From Rubrobacter marinus (GTDB lineage: Bacteria > Actinomycetota > Rubrobacteria > Rubrobacterales > Rubrobacteraceae): a stretch of DNA of 64,000 bases. A program made the translations under genes and the position numbers. The notes below the pieces were generated by a model that had not been told where the DNA came from, made no database searches, and saw only the letters and a list, made by a program, of their open reading frames with translations. Below are positions 45,230-54,559 of this stretch, piece by piece; position 1 is the stretch's first letter, and each line of letters starts with the position of its first letter. The DNA lies in contig NZ_CP045121.1 in the NCBI RefSeq assembly GCF_011492965.1, positions 3,658,001 to 3,722,000 on the forward strand, in the 5' to 3' direction.

Positions 45230-45805
45230 ATGAACGATGATCGCCTTTTAAAGGCCGCGACGGGTTATGCCCGCGAGCGCCTCTCCGACAAACGCTACGA
45301 CCACACCCTGCGCGTCGCCGAGACCGCCGAACGCCTCGCCGGGCTGCACGGCCTCGACCCGGAGAAGGCACGGCTCGCGGGCCTCCTGCACGACCTCGCC
45401 AGGGAGACGGACGGCGAGGAGCTGCTCCGCATAGCGGCGAAGAACGGCGTGCCCGTCGGCGATCCGGAACACGAGAAGCCGAATCTCCTGCACGGCCCGG
45501 TGGCGGCGGTGGTCGCGCGGACGGAGCTCGGCGTGGAGGACGGGAACGTCCTCGAAGCAGTCCGGGTCCACACGACGGGGGCGCAGGGGATGGGGCCGCT
45601 GGCGCTCGTGGTCTTTGTGGCGGACAAGATCGAGCCCGGCCGCGAGGGCGAGTGGGTCGAGAGCCTGCGCGGGCTCGCGGAGAGGGACCTGAAGGAGGCG
45701 GCGAGGGCCTCGCTCGAATCTTCCATCTCCTACACCGAGGAGCGGGGGCGCGCGGTGCATCCGAGGAGCCGCGAGGCGCTCGCGTGGCTAGAAGGTCAGG
45801 GCTAG
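45230..45805 (+). CDS. yqeK: HD-domain hydrolase YqeK, symmetrical Ap4A hydrolase type
   Basis: A 191-residue HD phosphohydrolase. RYDHTLRVAETAERLAGLHG gives the first His, LAGLLHDLARE the HD pair, and NLLHGPVAAVVA and VRVHTTGAQGMGPLALVVFV the remaining ligands and the YqeK-specific HTTG motif. Splits diadenosine tetraphosphate into two ADP. In other bacteria it sits with nadD and rsfS, which are not in this window. Confidence 0.88.
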   Translation: MNDDRLLKAATGYARERLSDKRYDHTLRVAETAERLAGLHGLDPEKARLAGLLHDLARETDGEELLRIAAKNGVPVGDPEHEKPNLLHGPVAAVVARTELGVEDGNVLEAVRVHTTGAQGMGPLALVVFVADKIEPGREGEWVESLRGLAERDLKEAARASLESSISYTEERGRAVHPRSREALAWLEGQG

Positions 45806-46366
45806 AAACCCGTCGAAGCTGCGGCCGATGGCGGGGTAGAGCTCGTAGAGCCCGTATCCGGTGGCGAGGACCGCGAGGGTAGCGACGACGAACTCGGAGG
45901 CCCCGCCGGAGCGGACGCCGCCGGGCAGGAGCCTGAAGGGCTTGCCCATCGGCCACAGGAGCGGGACGCCCCTGGTGTTCAGCGCGTCGGCGAAGAGGTG
46001 GGAGGCGTAGCCGGCGAGGAGGGCCCCGTAGAGGCCGGGGACTAGCGCGGCGAGCGGCGAGACGATGGCCGCGAAGATCAAGACCCCGAGCAGCGAGTGC
46101 GTCAGCGTCCGGTGGCCGACGGTGCGGAACAGCACGAACGAGAGCGCCCTCAGGCCCCAGCTCACGGGCCGCGCCAGCCCGTCCAGGACGGGGCTCTTCG
46201 TGCGGCTCAGGCCGTTGCCGAGGCGGCTGCGGGGGTTGTCGACGTCCGGGATCCAGGCCGCGACCGCCGCCGCGGGGTAGGCGTAGAGGGCGGGCTCTTC
46301 TCCCGCGAAGAGCGAGGCCCCGACGAGGGCCGCTATGCCGAAGACGGCGTGCGTGGTCGCGTTCAT
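45788..46366 (-). CDS. YdjM-type membrane-bound metal-dependent hydrolase (DUF457)
   Basis: A 192-residue polytopic protein. NATTHAVFGIAALVG, IPDVDNPRSRLG and GHRTLTHSLLG are the metal-binding motifs of the YdjM/YfhO-like DUF457 family. In E. coli ydjM is LexA-regulated; the substrate is unknown. No LexA-type box is obvious here. The stop overlaps yqeK by 18 bp, tail to tail. Confidence 0.85.
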   Translation of the reverse strand: MNATTHAVFGIAALVGASLFAGEEPALYAYPAAAVAAWIPDVDNPRSRLGNGLSRTKSPVLDGLARPVSWGLRALSFVLFRTVGHRTLTHSLLGVLIFAAIVSPLAALVPGLYGALLAGYASHLFADALNTRGVPLLWPMGKPFRLLPGGVRSGGASEFVVATLAVLATGYGLYELYPAIGRSFDGFLALTF

Positions 46367-46448
46367 CGAGGCGGCAGTTTAGCAAAGGGAAGAGAAGCCG
46401 CTGTCGAGGTCGAAGCTCGCGCGGCGGCGAGCGTCCGAGCGGACTACG

Positions 46449-47045
46449 TTACCCGGGGCGGTCGGCGGCGCAAGCAGAGACGATCTTCTTCATCGCCTCC
46501 GTGGAGTCGCGCGCGAAGCGTCTCTGCAGGAGGCGCGCGAACGGGTAGCCGATCCACGCTAGCGGGTGGTTCGGGCGGGAGAACGCGAAGACGCTGTAGG
46601 AGACGGCGCCGCTCCTGCGGTCGTGCTCGACGACGAAGCGCTCCTCCCCGCGCTCGGCGTGGCCGGGGAGCGTCCCGTAGGCGAAGCCGAACCGCTCCAC
46701 GTCGCCGCTCTCCTGCACGAGGTAGACGATCCGGGCGGGGTTGAGGGACCAGAACCCGGCGTGGCTCGCGAGCACGCCGACCGTCGCGCCGACCTCTACC
46801 GGGGCGTCGTCGGGGCGGACGCCCACCCAGCCCAGGCCGAACTGCCGCCACGAGCGCAGGGCATCCTTCGCGCGCCCGTAGGCCTCCTCGCCCTCCCCGA
46901 GCCCCACGCGGTAGCGGTCCACTACGTAACCCTTCGGCGCATCGCCTCGCGTGGCTCCGACCCGCTCGTAGGAGAACGGGAGGTTCTTCTGCGAGGAGAC
47001 GAAGCGTTCGATCTCCGCCTCCGACGGCTTCCTGGGCAGGAACAC
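46449..47045 (-). CDS. DUF1990-family protein
   Basis: A 198-residue protein. NLPFSYERVGATRGDAPKGY at the N-terminus and RFGFAYGTLPGHAERGEERF in the centre are typical of DUF1990, a SRPBCC-like fold found in actinobacteria and plants. Enzymatic role unknown. Lies 33 nt after the Mut7-C gene on the same strand. Confidence 0.85.
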   Translation of the reverse strand: MFLPRKPSEAEIERFVSSQKNLPFSYERVGATRGDAPKGYVVDRYRVGLGEGEEAYGRAKDALRSWRQFGLGWVGVRPDDAPVEVGATVGVLASHAGFWSLNPARIVYLVQESGDVERFGFAYGTLPGHAERGEERFVVEHDRRSGAVSYSVFAFSRPNHPLAWIGYPFARLLQRRFARDSTEAMKKIVSACAADRPG

Positions 47046-47078
47046 GGTCCGGGGCCTACCGATCCCGCCCGGCGAGGT

Positions 47079-47543
47079 TCAAGAGAACACCCTTTCGAGG
47101 CGACGGGAGATGCGCGCCCAGTGCGAGCCGTGCCAGAAGACGCGCCCGCAGCTCCGGCAGCGCCAGAACTCCCTCCGCTCCCGGGCGACGCCGGGGGGGA
47201 CGCGGCCGGCGACGGCCTCCGGGGGGACGGTCTCCAGCTCGCCGTTGCACTCCATGCAGCGGGAGGGGCGCGGCTCCAGCTCGAACCTCTCGATCACCAC
47301 GCGGAGCTGCTCCTCCACGGGGAGGTGCGGCAGGAGGAGCAGCTCCAGTCGTCCGTCCCTGACCGGCGCCCGCTCCAGAAAGCCCCGATCCCCCGTGAGC
47401 ATCACGCGCCCCTCCCTCAGGGCCCTCTCCGTGAGCGCGCGGTCGTCGATGTTCGTTCCCTCCCGGGCGTAGTACGTATCGTAGCCCGCGGCGCGCAGCC
47501 ACCTGGCGAGGCCCCCGAGCATCGCGTCGCAGAGGAACTCCAT
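47079..47543 (-). CDS. Mut7-C RNase-domain (PIN-like) protein with zinc ribbon
   Basis: A 154-residue protein. FLCDAMLGGLARWLRAAGYD and VMLTGDRGFLE give the acidic residues of the Mut7-C PIN-like nuclease fold. CMECNGEL and CRSCGRVFWHGSHW form the C-terminal zinc ribbon. Probable endoribonuclease. Its ATG at 47543 follows dut by 3 nt, so dut and this gene are in one operon. Confidence 0.88.
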   Translation of the reverse strand: MEFLCDAMLGGLARWLRAAGYDTYYAREGTNIDDRALTERALREGRVMLTGDRGFLERAPVRDGRLELLLLPHLPVEEQLRVVIERFELEPRPSRCMECNGELETVPPEAVAGRVPPGVARERREFWRCRSCGRVFWHGSHWARISRRLERVFS

Positions 47544-47546
47544 CGG

Positions 47547-48005
47547 CTACCCCGTCCCCGAGGAGCCGAAGCCGCCCTCTCCCCTGCCGTCGGCGCTCTC
47601 CTCGAGGGTCTCGGCCTCGACGAAGAGCGCCTCTGCCGCACGCACGAGGACGAGCTGGGCGATCCTCATCCCCGGCACGACCTCGAAGGTCTCCGCGCGG
47701 TCGTGGTTTATGAGGGGGACCTTGAGCTCGCCGCGGTAGCCGGGATCTACAAGCCCCGGCGCGTTCACGAGCGAGACGCCGTGGCAGACCGAGAGCCCGC
47801 TCCGGGGCAGCACGAGCCCCGCGTACCCCTCGGGAACGACGACCGCCACCCCCGTCCCGACCACGGCCCGCTCGCCTGGGCCGAGCGTCGCCCCTTCGGC
47901 GGCGGCGAGGTCGTAGCCCGCGTCCCCGGCGTAGGCCCGCGAGGGCGTTTGGGCGTCGGGCTTGAGCTTGCGGAAGGAGATTTTCAGGGGCTGATCCCGG
48001 TTCAT
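47547..48005 (-). CDS. dut: deoxyuridine 5'-triphosphate nucleotidohydrolase
   Basis: A 152-residue trimeric dUTPase. Conserved motifs in order: AGDAGYDLAA (1), PRSGLSVCHGV (2), NAPGLVDPGYRGEL (3, catalytic Asp and Tyr), MRIAQLVLV (4) and a glycine-rich C-terminal GFGSSGTG (5), which closes on the substrate. Prevents uracil incorporation and feeds dUMP to ThyX (53352-54281). The ATG at 48005 is chosen; ATG 48014 would add three residues. Divergent from metG. Confidence 0.93.
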   Translation of the reverse strand: MNRDQPLKISFRKLKPDAQTPSRAYAGDAGYDLAAAEGATLGPGERAVVGTGVAVVVPEGYAGLVLPRSGLSVCHGVSLVNAPGLVDPGYRGELKVPLINHDRAETFEVVPGMRIAQLVLVRAAEALFVEAETLEESADGRGEGGFGSSGTG

Positions 48006-48092
48006 CGCGAGCATGGTAGCACCCCGGGACGCCGCTCCTCCGTGGGCTCCGACACGGGCAAGGGCGGGGGGCCGAAGTGCTATTCTTAGGGT

Positions 48093-49804
48093 ATGAGCGA
48101 GAAGAAACAGCGTTACCTGGTCACCTCCGCGCTGCCCTACGCCAACGGCCCGTTGCACATCGGGCACATGGCCGGGGCGTACCTCCCGCGGACGTCTTCG
48201 TGCGGTACCTCCGGATGCGGGGGAGGACGTGGTCTTTGTCGGCGGCACCGACGAGCACGGCGTCCCCATCACCCTAACGGCCGAGCGAGAGGGGAAGACG
48301 CCCCGCGAGGTGGTGGACCACTGGTACGCGCACATGAAGGAGACCTTCGATCGCTTCGGCGTCTCCTTCGACAACTTCTCGCGCACCTCGACGCCGCTGC
48401 ACGCCGCGAACACCCAGCTCTTCTACGAGAAGCTAAAAGAGGGCGGCTACGTCTCGGAGGCCGAGTCCAAGCAGATGTACAGCCCGACGGAGGGCCGTTT
48501 CCTCCCCGACCGCTACGTCGAGGGGACGTGCCCGGTCTGCGGCTACAAGGAGGCGCGTGGGGATCAGTGCGACAACTGCGGCTCGTGGTACGAGGCGTAC
48601 GAGCTTATAGAGCCTCATTCGAAGATCACGGGCGGGCCGGTCGAGGTCAGGGAGACGACGCACCTCTACCTCGACCTCCCGAAGTTCACCGACCGGCTCA
48701 AGGCCTGGGTCTCGGGCCAGGACCACTGGCGCGACTCGGTCAGGAACTTCGTGCTCGGCATGATCGGGGGCGGGTTGGAGCGGCGCCCGATCACCCGCGA
48801 CATCGCGTGGGGGGTTCCCGTCCCCGAGCCCGGCTTCGAGGACAAGCGCTTCTACGTCTGGTTCGACGCCCCCATCGGCTACGTCTCCTCCACGATGGAG
48901 TGGGCGGAGAACGTGGGCGAGCCCGACCGCTGGCGCGAGTACTGGCAGGAAGGGGACACCAAGCTCGTCCACTTTATCGGCAAGGACAACACGGTCTTCC
49001 ACGCCGTGGTGTGGCCGGCGATGCTCATGGGCGTCGGCGAGGGCGGAGACGAGCCGTACGTCCTCCCCTACGACGTCGCGGCGAACGAGTTCATGAACCT
49101 GGAAGTGGTCGTGGACGGCGAGCCGCGCGCGATGCAGATGTCCACGAGCCGCAACCTCGCCGTCTGGCTGCACGAGGCCCTGGACAGGTTCCCGGCCGAC
49201 CTCCTGCGCTTCTACCTCGCCTCCATCCTGCCGGAGACCGGAGACGTGGTCTTCTCGTGGCGCGAGTTCCAGAGCCGGGTGAACTCCGATCTGATCGGCA
49301 CCCTCGGCAACTACGTCAACCGCACCCTCTCGTTCACCGAGAAGTACTTCGACGGCTCGCTCCCCCGCCCGGAGAACCTCTCCGACGAGGCCCGGGAGGT
49401 CTTCGAGGACTTCAAGGAGTTGGAGGCGCGCTACGAGCGCCGGATGTACGCGCAGCGGCCGCGCGACGCCTTCGGGAGCTTCTCGCGATGGGGCGGCGCG
49501 CCAACCGCTTCTTCGACGCCGCGGCCCCTGGAAGAGCCGCAAGGAGGACCCGGACGAGGCCCGCGCCGCCCTCTACGCCTGCGCGGTCCTGCTCGGCTCT
49601 ATCGCCTACCACGCCTCGCCCTACGTCCCCGAAGCGATGGAGACGCTCCGGGGCTTCTTCGACGGCCCGATCACCCGCGTCTCGGACCTCGACCCGCTCC
49701 CCGAGGCCTACGGCGTCTCGGGCGCCAAGCCCCTCTTCAGGAAGGTCGAGGACGGCGAGGTGGAGGCCGCCGAGGGGAAGCTGGCGAGCGCGGCCAGGGC
49801 CTAG
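48093..49804 (+). CDS. metG: methionyl-tRNA synthetase (four frameshifts; variant KMSKS motif)
   Basis: Class I synthetase. HIGH motif in PLHIGHMAGAYL, VGGTDEHGVPITL, zinc knuckle CPVCGYKEARGDQCDNC, and GKDNTVFHAVVWPAML. The KMSKS site reads MQMSTSRN, with Gln where KFSTSRG-type enzymes have Lys. Single G/C deletions near 48187, 48220, 49485 and 49527 split the gene into frames; adding four bases gives 1716 nt, 572 codons, and restores YLPADVFVRYLRMRGEDVV and FGELLAMGRRANRFFD. Since metG is normally essential, these breaks point to sequence error. Stop shares CTAG with the next gene. Confidence 0.9.
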
Positions 49805-50970
49805 GAGGAGGCCCTCCCCGAATACGTCCCCTTCCGCCCGCCGTCCACGCGGGTAGAGAGGACGAGGATCGCCAGCCCGGCGACGGCGATGGTGCCGAGG
49901 GCCGCCCGCAGCCCGAAGACCTCCGCGAGCCCGCCGACGATCACGGGCCCGAGCAGAAACCCGCCGTAGCCCAAGGTCGTGACGACCGAGATTGCCGCCC
50001 CCGCGCGCTCCGGCGCGAGGTCCCCCGCGACGGAGAAGGCGATCGGCACCACGGCGGAGAGGGCGACCCCGACCAGGAGGAACCCCAGGACGACGAGGGC
50101 GGGCTCCGTGGTCGCGAGCGCCAGCGCCATGCCCGCCGCCGTGAGGAGACCGGCGCCCGCCAGCGTGCGGCGGTTGCCCAGCCTGTTCACCGTCCAGGCG
50201 GCCCCGAGGCGGCCCGCGGCCATCGCGGCGTGGAAGACGGCGACGCCCGAGGCGCCGAGGAGCGCGGGGAGGGCGAGCCCATCGCGCAGGTAGATCCCGG
50301 ACCAGTGCTCCATCTCCCCCTCGGAGAGGAGGCCAAGGGTGGCGATCGAGGCGACGAGCAGGAGCGGCAGGTTGGAGAGCAGCCCGCGCGCGGGCTCGTC
50401 CCCTTCGCGTGAAGGCGCCTCCGAAGCTACCGGACGGGTCGCGGCCACCCCGAGGAGCGCGGCCAGGAGGGGCAGGAGGACCAGCCCGTAGACCTGCCGG
50501 TACCCCACGCCGGCCGAGAGCAGCGCCCCCGCCGCCAGCGCGCCCGCCACGCCGCCGCCGCTAAAGGCCGCGTGGAAGAGCGACATGATGCGGCGGCCCG
50601 AGGCCCTCTCGAGGTCCACGGCCGCCGCGTTGATCCCGACGTCGTAGAGCCCCGAGGCGCCGTATAGGACCATCAGGACCGCGATGAGCGCCCCGTAGCC
50701 GTCGGCGAAGGCGAGGCCCGCTATCCCCAGCCCCAGGACTCCACCCGACGCCAGCAAGAAGGGGCGCCGCCCGACCGCATCCACCGTTCTGCCGAGCAGG
50801 GCCATGGCGGCGATGGACGAGGCCGCCCCGGCGAAGAGCGCGAGCCCTAGAGGGCCGGGCGAGAGGCCCAGGGAGCGGCTGAGGTCGGTCAGGAGGACGG
50901 CGAAGGAGCCCCAGAAGACGCCCAGGAAGACGAACGCCCCCAGCGTGGCCGCCAGGGGCTTCCGTATGCG
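49801..50970 (-). CDS. MFS transporter, start unclear
   Basis: Twelve-helix-type major facilitator. From ATG 50805 the protein has 334 residues (LLGRTVDAVGRRPFLLASGG is the loop 2-3 motif), but the same frame is open and clearly coding upstream (LAATLGAFVFLGVFWGSFAV, then LFAGAASSIAAMALLG), supplying the missing first two helices. No ATG, GTG or TTG is found in that upstream part, so a start-proximal base may be missing or a rare start used. Near the rhodanese stop (50990) it may be co-transcribed. Substrate unknown. Confidence 0.75.
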   Translation of the reverse strand, partial: RIRKPLAATLGAFVFLGVFWGSFAVLLTDLSRSLGLSPGPLGLALFAGAASSIAAMALLGRTVDAVGRRPFLLASGGVLGLGIAGLAFADGYGALIAVLMVLYGASGLYDVGINAAAVDLERASGRRIMSLFHAAFSGGGVAGALAAGALLSAGVGYRQVYGLVLLPLLAALLGVAATRPVASEAPSREGDEPARGLLSNLPLLLVASIATLGLLSEGEMEHWSGIYLRDGLALPALLGASGVAVFHAAMAAGRLGAAWTVNRLGNRRTLAGAGLLTAAGMALALATTEPALVVLGFLLVGVALSAVVPIAFSVAGDLAPERAGAAISVVTTLGYGGFLLGPVIVGGLAEVFGLRAALGTIAVAGLAILVLSTRVDGGRKGTYSGRASS

Positions 50971-50989
50971 GGCCGCGGCTGGGGGGCCG

Positions 50990-51355
50990 CTACTCGGTCT
51001 CGTAGCCCTTCTCCCGCCAGGCGTTTATCCCGCCGTCCATGTTGGCGACGTTCGTGTAGCCCATCTCCTTGAGCGCCTTCGCCGCCAGCGCCGCCCGGCC
51101 GCCCACCGCGCAGTGGACCACTATCCGGGCGTCCCTGTCCGGGAGCTCGTCGGCGGCCTTGTACTCCAGCATGCCGCGCGGGATAAACTTCGCCCCCTTG
51201 ATGTGGCCCGCCTCCCACTCGTCCTGCTCGCGGACGTCCACCACGGTGACGTCCTCCCCGGACTCGAGCGCGCCGTGGACCGCGTCCGCGTCGGTCTGCT
51301 CCGTCTCGGCCTTCGCCTCGGCGACCATCTCCTGGTAGCTTTTCGCCACGCTCAC
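50990..51355 (-). CDS. single-domain rhodanese-like protein
   Basis: A 121-residue protein. VTVVDVREQDEWEAGHIKGA and IVVHCAVGGRAALAAKAL, with the active Cys at the head of a six-residue loop (CAVGGR), are typical of thiosulfate:cyanide sulfurtransferase domains such as GlpE. About 25 extra residues precede the domain. Immediately upstream of the MFS gene. Confidence 0.88.
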   Translation of the reverse strand: MSVAKSYQEMVAEAKAETEQTDADAVHGALESGEDVTVVDVREQDEWEAGHIKGAKFIPRGMLEYKAADELPDRDARIVVHCAVGGRAALAAKALKEMGYTNVANMDGGINAWREKGYETE

Positions 51356-51736
51356 CCTCCCACTAGGGACCTATGACGCCGTCATGGTAGCACCGCCGCT
51401 GCACGGAAAAGCCCCTCACGGGAAGCGAGGCGCAGCATCCGGTCGCGTGCGTCGTAACGGGGACCGGGAGCGTCCACGCGCGGGCGCAGCAGACGCACGG
51501 GACGCCCGGGGAGGCTCCGGCCCCCGGAGGCGCGGCGTGCTCCGCCGCCGCAAGCACGGTCCCCGCTATCGCCGCTCGAGGATCGGCCGGTCGCGTCTCC
51601 ACGGGTAGCGTGTAGATGCTTGCACCGTGTACGCGTACGGGCCGGGGTAGCATCAAGGAGACACGTCTACGGCACAGGTCCCGACGGGCGAAGCCCGAAG
51701 AAGATCGGGGCGGGCTGGATCACTGGAGGGAGAGGT
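51356..51736. other. intergenic region before the MerA-like gene
   Basis: No supported gene; reading frames here have low-complexity Arg-rich translations. GGAGGGAGAGG at the end is the ribosome site for TTG 51737. Confidence 0.4.
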
Positions 51737-53200
51737 TTGGCGGACTACGATCTGTTGGTCATCGGGGGCGGCACGGCGGGGCTCGTCGCGGCGGCGGGCG
51801 GCGCGTCGCTCGGAGCCAAGGTCGCGCTGGTCGAGCGGGACAAGCTCGGGGGCGAGTGCCTCAACTACGGGTGCGTCCCGACGAAGGCCCTGATCCGCAG
51901 CGCCAAGGTCGCCTCCCTCATGAGGAGGGCGCCGGAGTTCGGCGTCCGTCCCGTCCCGGTCGAGGTGGACTTCCCCGCGGTGATGCGAAGGATGCGCGCC
52001 GCGATGGAGGAGGCCGGCGAGCGCGACAGCCCCGAGCGCTTCCGCTCCCTCGGCGTGGACGTCAAGCTGGGCGAGGAGGCCACCTTCGTCTCCCCGCGCG
52101 AGGTCTCCGTGGGTGGCCGTCTCCTGAGCGCGCGCAGTGCCATCGTCGCGACCGGCTCGCACGCCAAGCCGCCCCCCGTCGAGGGGCTCCGGGAGGCCGG
52201 CTACCTCGATAACGTCAGCGTGCTGGGGCTTCAGAGGCTTCCCGCCTCGATGGTCATCGTCGGCGCGGGACCGATCGGGACGGAGTTCGCGCAGATGTTC
52301 GCCCGCTTCGGCTGCCGGGTGGAGTTGATCTGCTCGGGGGACAACCCACTCCCCATCGAGGAGCCGGAGGTCGGGGGGGCCGTGGTCCGGGCCCTCGCCG
52401 CCGATGGCGTCAACCTGCACCGGGGCTACCGCGCGGTCTCCGCGCGCCGCGAGGACGGGGAGAGGGTCGTCGTCGCCCGCAACGAGACCGGGGAGGAGGT
52501 CGAGCTGCGCGGCGAGGAGATCCTGGTCGCCGCCGGCCGCGCCCCGACGGTGGACGGTCTGGGGCTCGAGAACGCGGGCGTGGAGGTCGGCAAGGAGGGC
52601 CTGGTCGTGGACGAGCGCCTCCAGACCACCGCGGAGGGGATCTACGCGGCCGGGGACATCACCGGCGGCCCACGCTTCACCCACGCCGCCGAGTACATGG
52701 CGCGCATCGCGTTGCAGAACGCCCTCTTCCCCATCAAGGGCAAGACGGACTTCTCGACCGTGCCTTGGACCACCTTCACCGACCCCGAGGTCGCGAGGGT
52801 CGGCCTCACGGAGAGCGAGGCCAGGGAGAAACACGACGGCGTGGAGACCTACACCCACGACCTCCCCGACCTCGACCGGGCCATCGTCGACGGCGAAGGG
52901 AACGGGTTCTTCAAGATCGTGACCGGCAGGCGCGGCAGGATCCTCGGCGGCCACGCCGTCGCCCCCGACGCGGGAGACGTCATAGCCGAGGTCGTCCTCG
53001 CGATGCGAAAAGGCCTCCCCATAACCGACCTCTCCCGGACCGTCCACGTCTACCCCACGATCTCCGAGGGCGTGAAGGGCGCCGCCGACAGCTACTACCG
53101 CAGGAAGCTCTTCGGCGGTCGCGCCAGAAAAGCCCTCGGCGCCTACTTCACCGTACGCCGCCTCGTGGACGACCGGCGCCGGAAAGGGAGCAAAGTCTAG
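51737..53200 (+). CDS. FAD-dependent pyridine nucleotide-disulfide oxidoreductase, MerA-like
   Basis: A 487-residue flavoprotein disulfide reductase. FAD motif LVIGGGTAGLVAAAGGASLG, redox pair in GGECLNYGCVPTKALI, NAD motif MVIVGAGPIGTEFAQMFARF, IYAAGDITGGPRFTHAAEYM and C-terminal HVYPTISEGVKGAAD. It resembles mercuric-reductase-like proteins but lacks the C-terminal vicinal Cys pair that binds Hg(II), so mercury reduction is unlikely. The start is TTG 51737 after GGAGGGAGAGG. Second such enzyme in the window besides lpdA. Confidence 0.88.
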   Translation: MADYDLLVIGGGTAGLVAAAGGASLGAKVALVERDKLGGECLNYGCVPTKALIRSAKVASLMRRAPEFGVRPVPVEVDFPAVMRRMRAAMEEAGERDSPERFRSLGVDVKLGEEATFVSPREVSVGGRLLSARSAIVATGSHAKPPPVEGLREAGYLDNVSVLGLQRLPASMVIVGAGPIGTEFAQMFARFGCRVELICSGDNPLPIEEPEVGGAVVRALAADGVNLHRGYRAVSARREDGERVVVARNETGEEVELRGEEILVAAGRAPTVDGLGLENAGVEVGKEGLVVDERLQTTAEGIYAAGDITGGPRFTHAAEYMARIALQNALFPIKGKTDFSTVPWTTFTDPEVARVGLTESEAREKHDGVETYTHDLPDLDRAIVDGEGNGFFKIVTGRRGRILGGHAVAPDAGDVIAEVVLAMRKGLPITDLSRTVHVYPTISEGVKGAADSYYRRKLFGGRARKALGAYFTVRRLVDDRRRKGSKV

Positions 53201-53351
53201 AGAGGGGACCGCGGCGATCCCGAACGCGACGGTTCTGGCGACGGACCAGGCGTCTCGCCGGGCCTCGGCCCGCCGCGGAAGGCAGACGCCGAACGGCCGA
53301 AGCGTAGGCGAGCGGGCAGGGACGTTCGCCCCGCCCGCATACAGTCGAGGC

Positions 53352-54281
53352 TTACGCCTTCCTGTGCTTCGTCGTCACCTTGTGGGTACCGTCGGGGAGG
53401 GTCTGCAGCTTGTAGTCGCCGAAGAGGATCGGGTCGGCCGTCACGAGGCAGAGGAAGAGCCTGACGGCGAGGTTGCGGATCTCGCTCTCGGCGTGCTCGT
53501 CGGCGCGCATCTCGATGATGTGCCTGAGCGCCCTGACGTTCCCCGTGAACACCATCGGCGCCTCGGTCTCGTTGGGCAGCAGCGACCGCGCCGTCTGCTG
53601 GACCTTCTTGCGCGCGTCGGTCGCGGCGTCCGCTTCGAGCAGCGCCGCCCCCTGACCCTGCCTCTCCAGGAGCCTCCCCGCCATCGCCTCGTATCCCGCC
53701 GCCGCCCCGTCGATTCGCTCCTCGAAGAGCCGGTGCAGCTCGGCGTCCGCCGCGTACTCCGGCCGCTCCACGAACCGCAACACGGAGCCGGAGACGTAGC
53801 GCTGCGAGACCTGCGAGATCCCGACCCCCGCCCTGTGTCGCACCAGCTCGTGCGTGACGCTCCGGCTGATCCCGTAGAGCAGGAAGCTGAAGCTCGCGTG
53901 CTCCAGCACGCTCCCGTGCCCGGCCGACGTCAGCCGCTCGAAGTAAGAAGCCGCGTTCTCGTTCGTGGTCCTGCGCGGTCCGAACGACGCGTAACACAGC
54001 TGCCCCGCCGTCTTGCAGAGCTGCGAGGAGTCGGGGAGAGCCGTCGGGTCATCGACGTAGCCGGGGAAGCCCAGAGAAGAGTCGAAGCCGTCCAGAAAGC
54101 CCCCGAGGCCCCGCACGTTGGTCTGCGGCCTCGCCAGCAAGACGACGCCGGGCTCCCTCAGATAAGCCGTGCCACCGCCCGTCCGATGGACCGCCGAGTG
54201 GATGGCCGGGAACCCGTCCGCCACGCTCCCGCCCAGCTCATCGAACAACCCCGAAATACGACCCCGCTCGATGGTCTCCAA
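53352..54281 (-). CDS. thyX: flavin-dependent thymidylate synthase
   Basis: A 309-residue ThyX, which methylates dUMP using FAD and methylene-THF. The ThyX motif RHRAGVGISQVSQRY is present, as are HGSVLEHASFSF (substrate-binding His) and a C-terminal LRHIIEMRADEHAESEI. It is longer at the N-terminus than minimal ThyX by some 60 residues. No thyA is in the window. A downstream gap (53203-53351) shows nothing. Confidence 0.92.
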   Translation of the reverse strand: METIERGRISGLFDELGGSVADGFPAIHSAVHRTGGGTAYLREPGVVLLARPQTNVRGLGGFLDGFDSSLGFPGYVDDPTALPDSSQLCKTAGQLCYASFGPRRTTNENAASYFERLTSAGHGSVLEHASFSFLLYGISRSVTHELVRHRAGVGISQVSQRYVSGSVLRFVERPEYAADAELHRLFEERIDGAAAGYEAMAGRLLERQGQGAALLEADAATDARKKVQQTARSLLPNETEAPMVFTGNVRALRHIIEMRADEHAESEIRNLAVRLFLCLVTADPILFGDYKLQTLPDGTHKVTTKHRKA

Positions 54282-54487
54282 AAGTCTCCCTTCTCCGCAC
54301 GACTCGATGGCAAGGGTAGCGCATCTGGATCGAGCAGTCTGCCCAAAAATCTACGCGAACCCGCGGTCGAGCAACGTATCAGCCGCGGGTCACGGCGTAG
54401 ACGCCAGGTTCTCCGAGGTATTCCGGCCGTTCCCGCCCAGAGAGCCCTCCGTGGAAGGCCGAAGATCCACATCATCCTCGCAAAGCT

Positions 54488-54524
54488 GGAGGCCCCTCCC
54501 GTCGCTCTACGGGGAGGGGCCTCC
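54488..54524. terminator. 13-bp perfect hairpin downstream of the sigma factor gene
   Basis: Arms 54488-54500 and 54512-54524 (GGAGGCCCCTCCC and complement) with an 11-nt loop, 36 nt past the sigma stop on the minus strand. Confidence 0.75.
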
Positions 54525-54559
54525 GGGCCGCGAGCCGGGCTTTTTCGGCGGGTATCGCT

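Noticed and set aside
51737..53200. Mercuric reductase
   Set aside because: The C-terminal vicinal Cys pair needed for Hg(II) delivery and a mer operon context are both missing.
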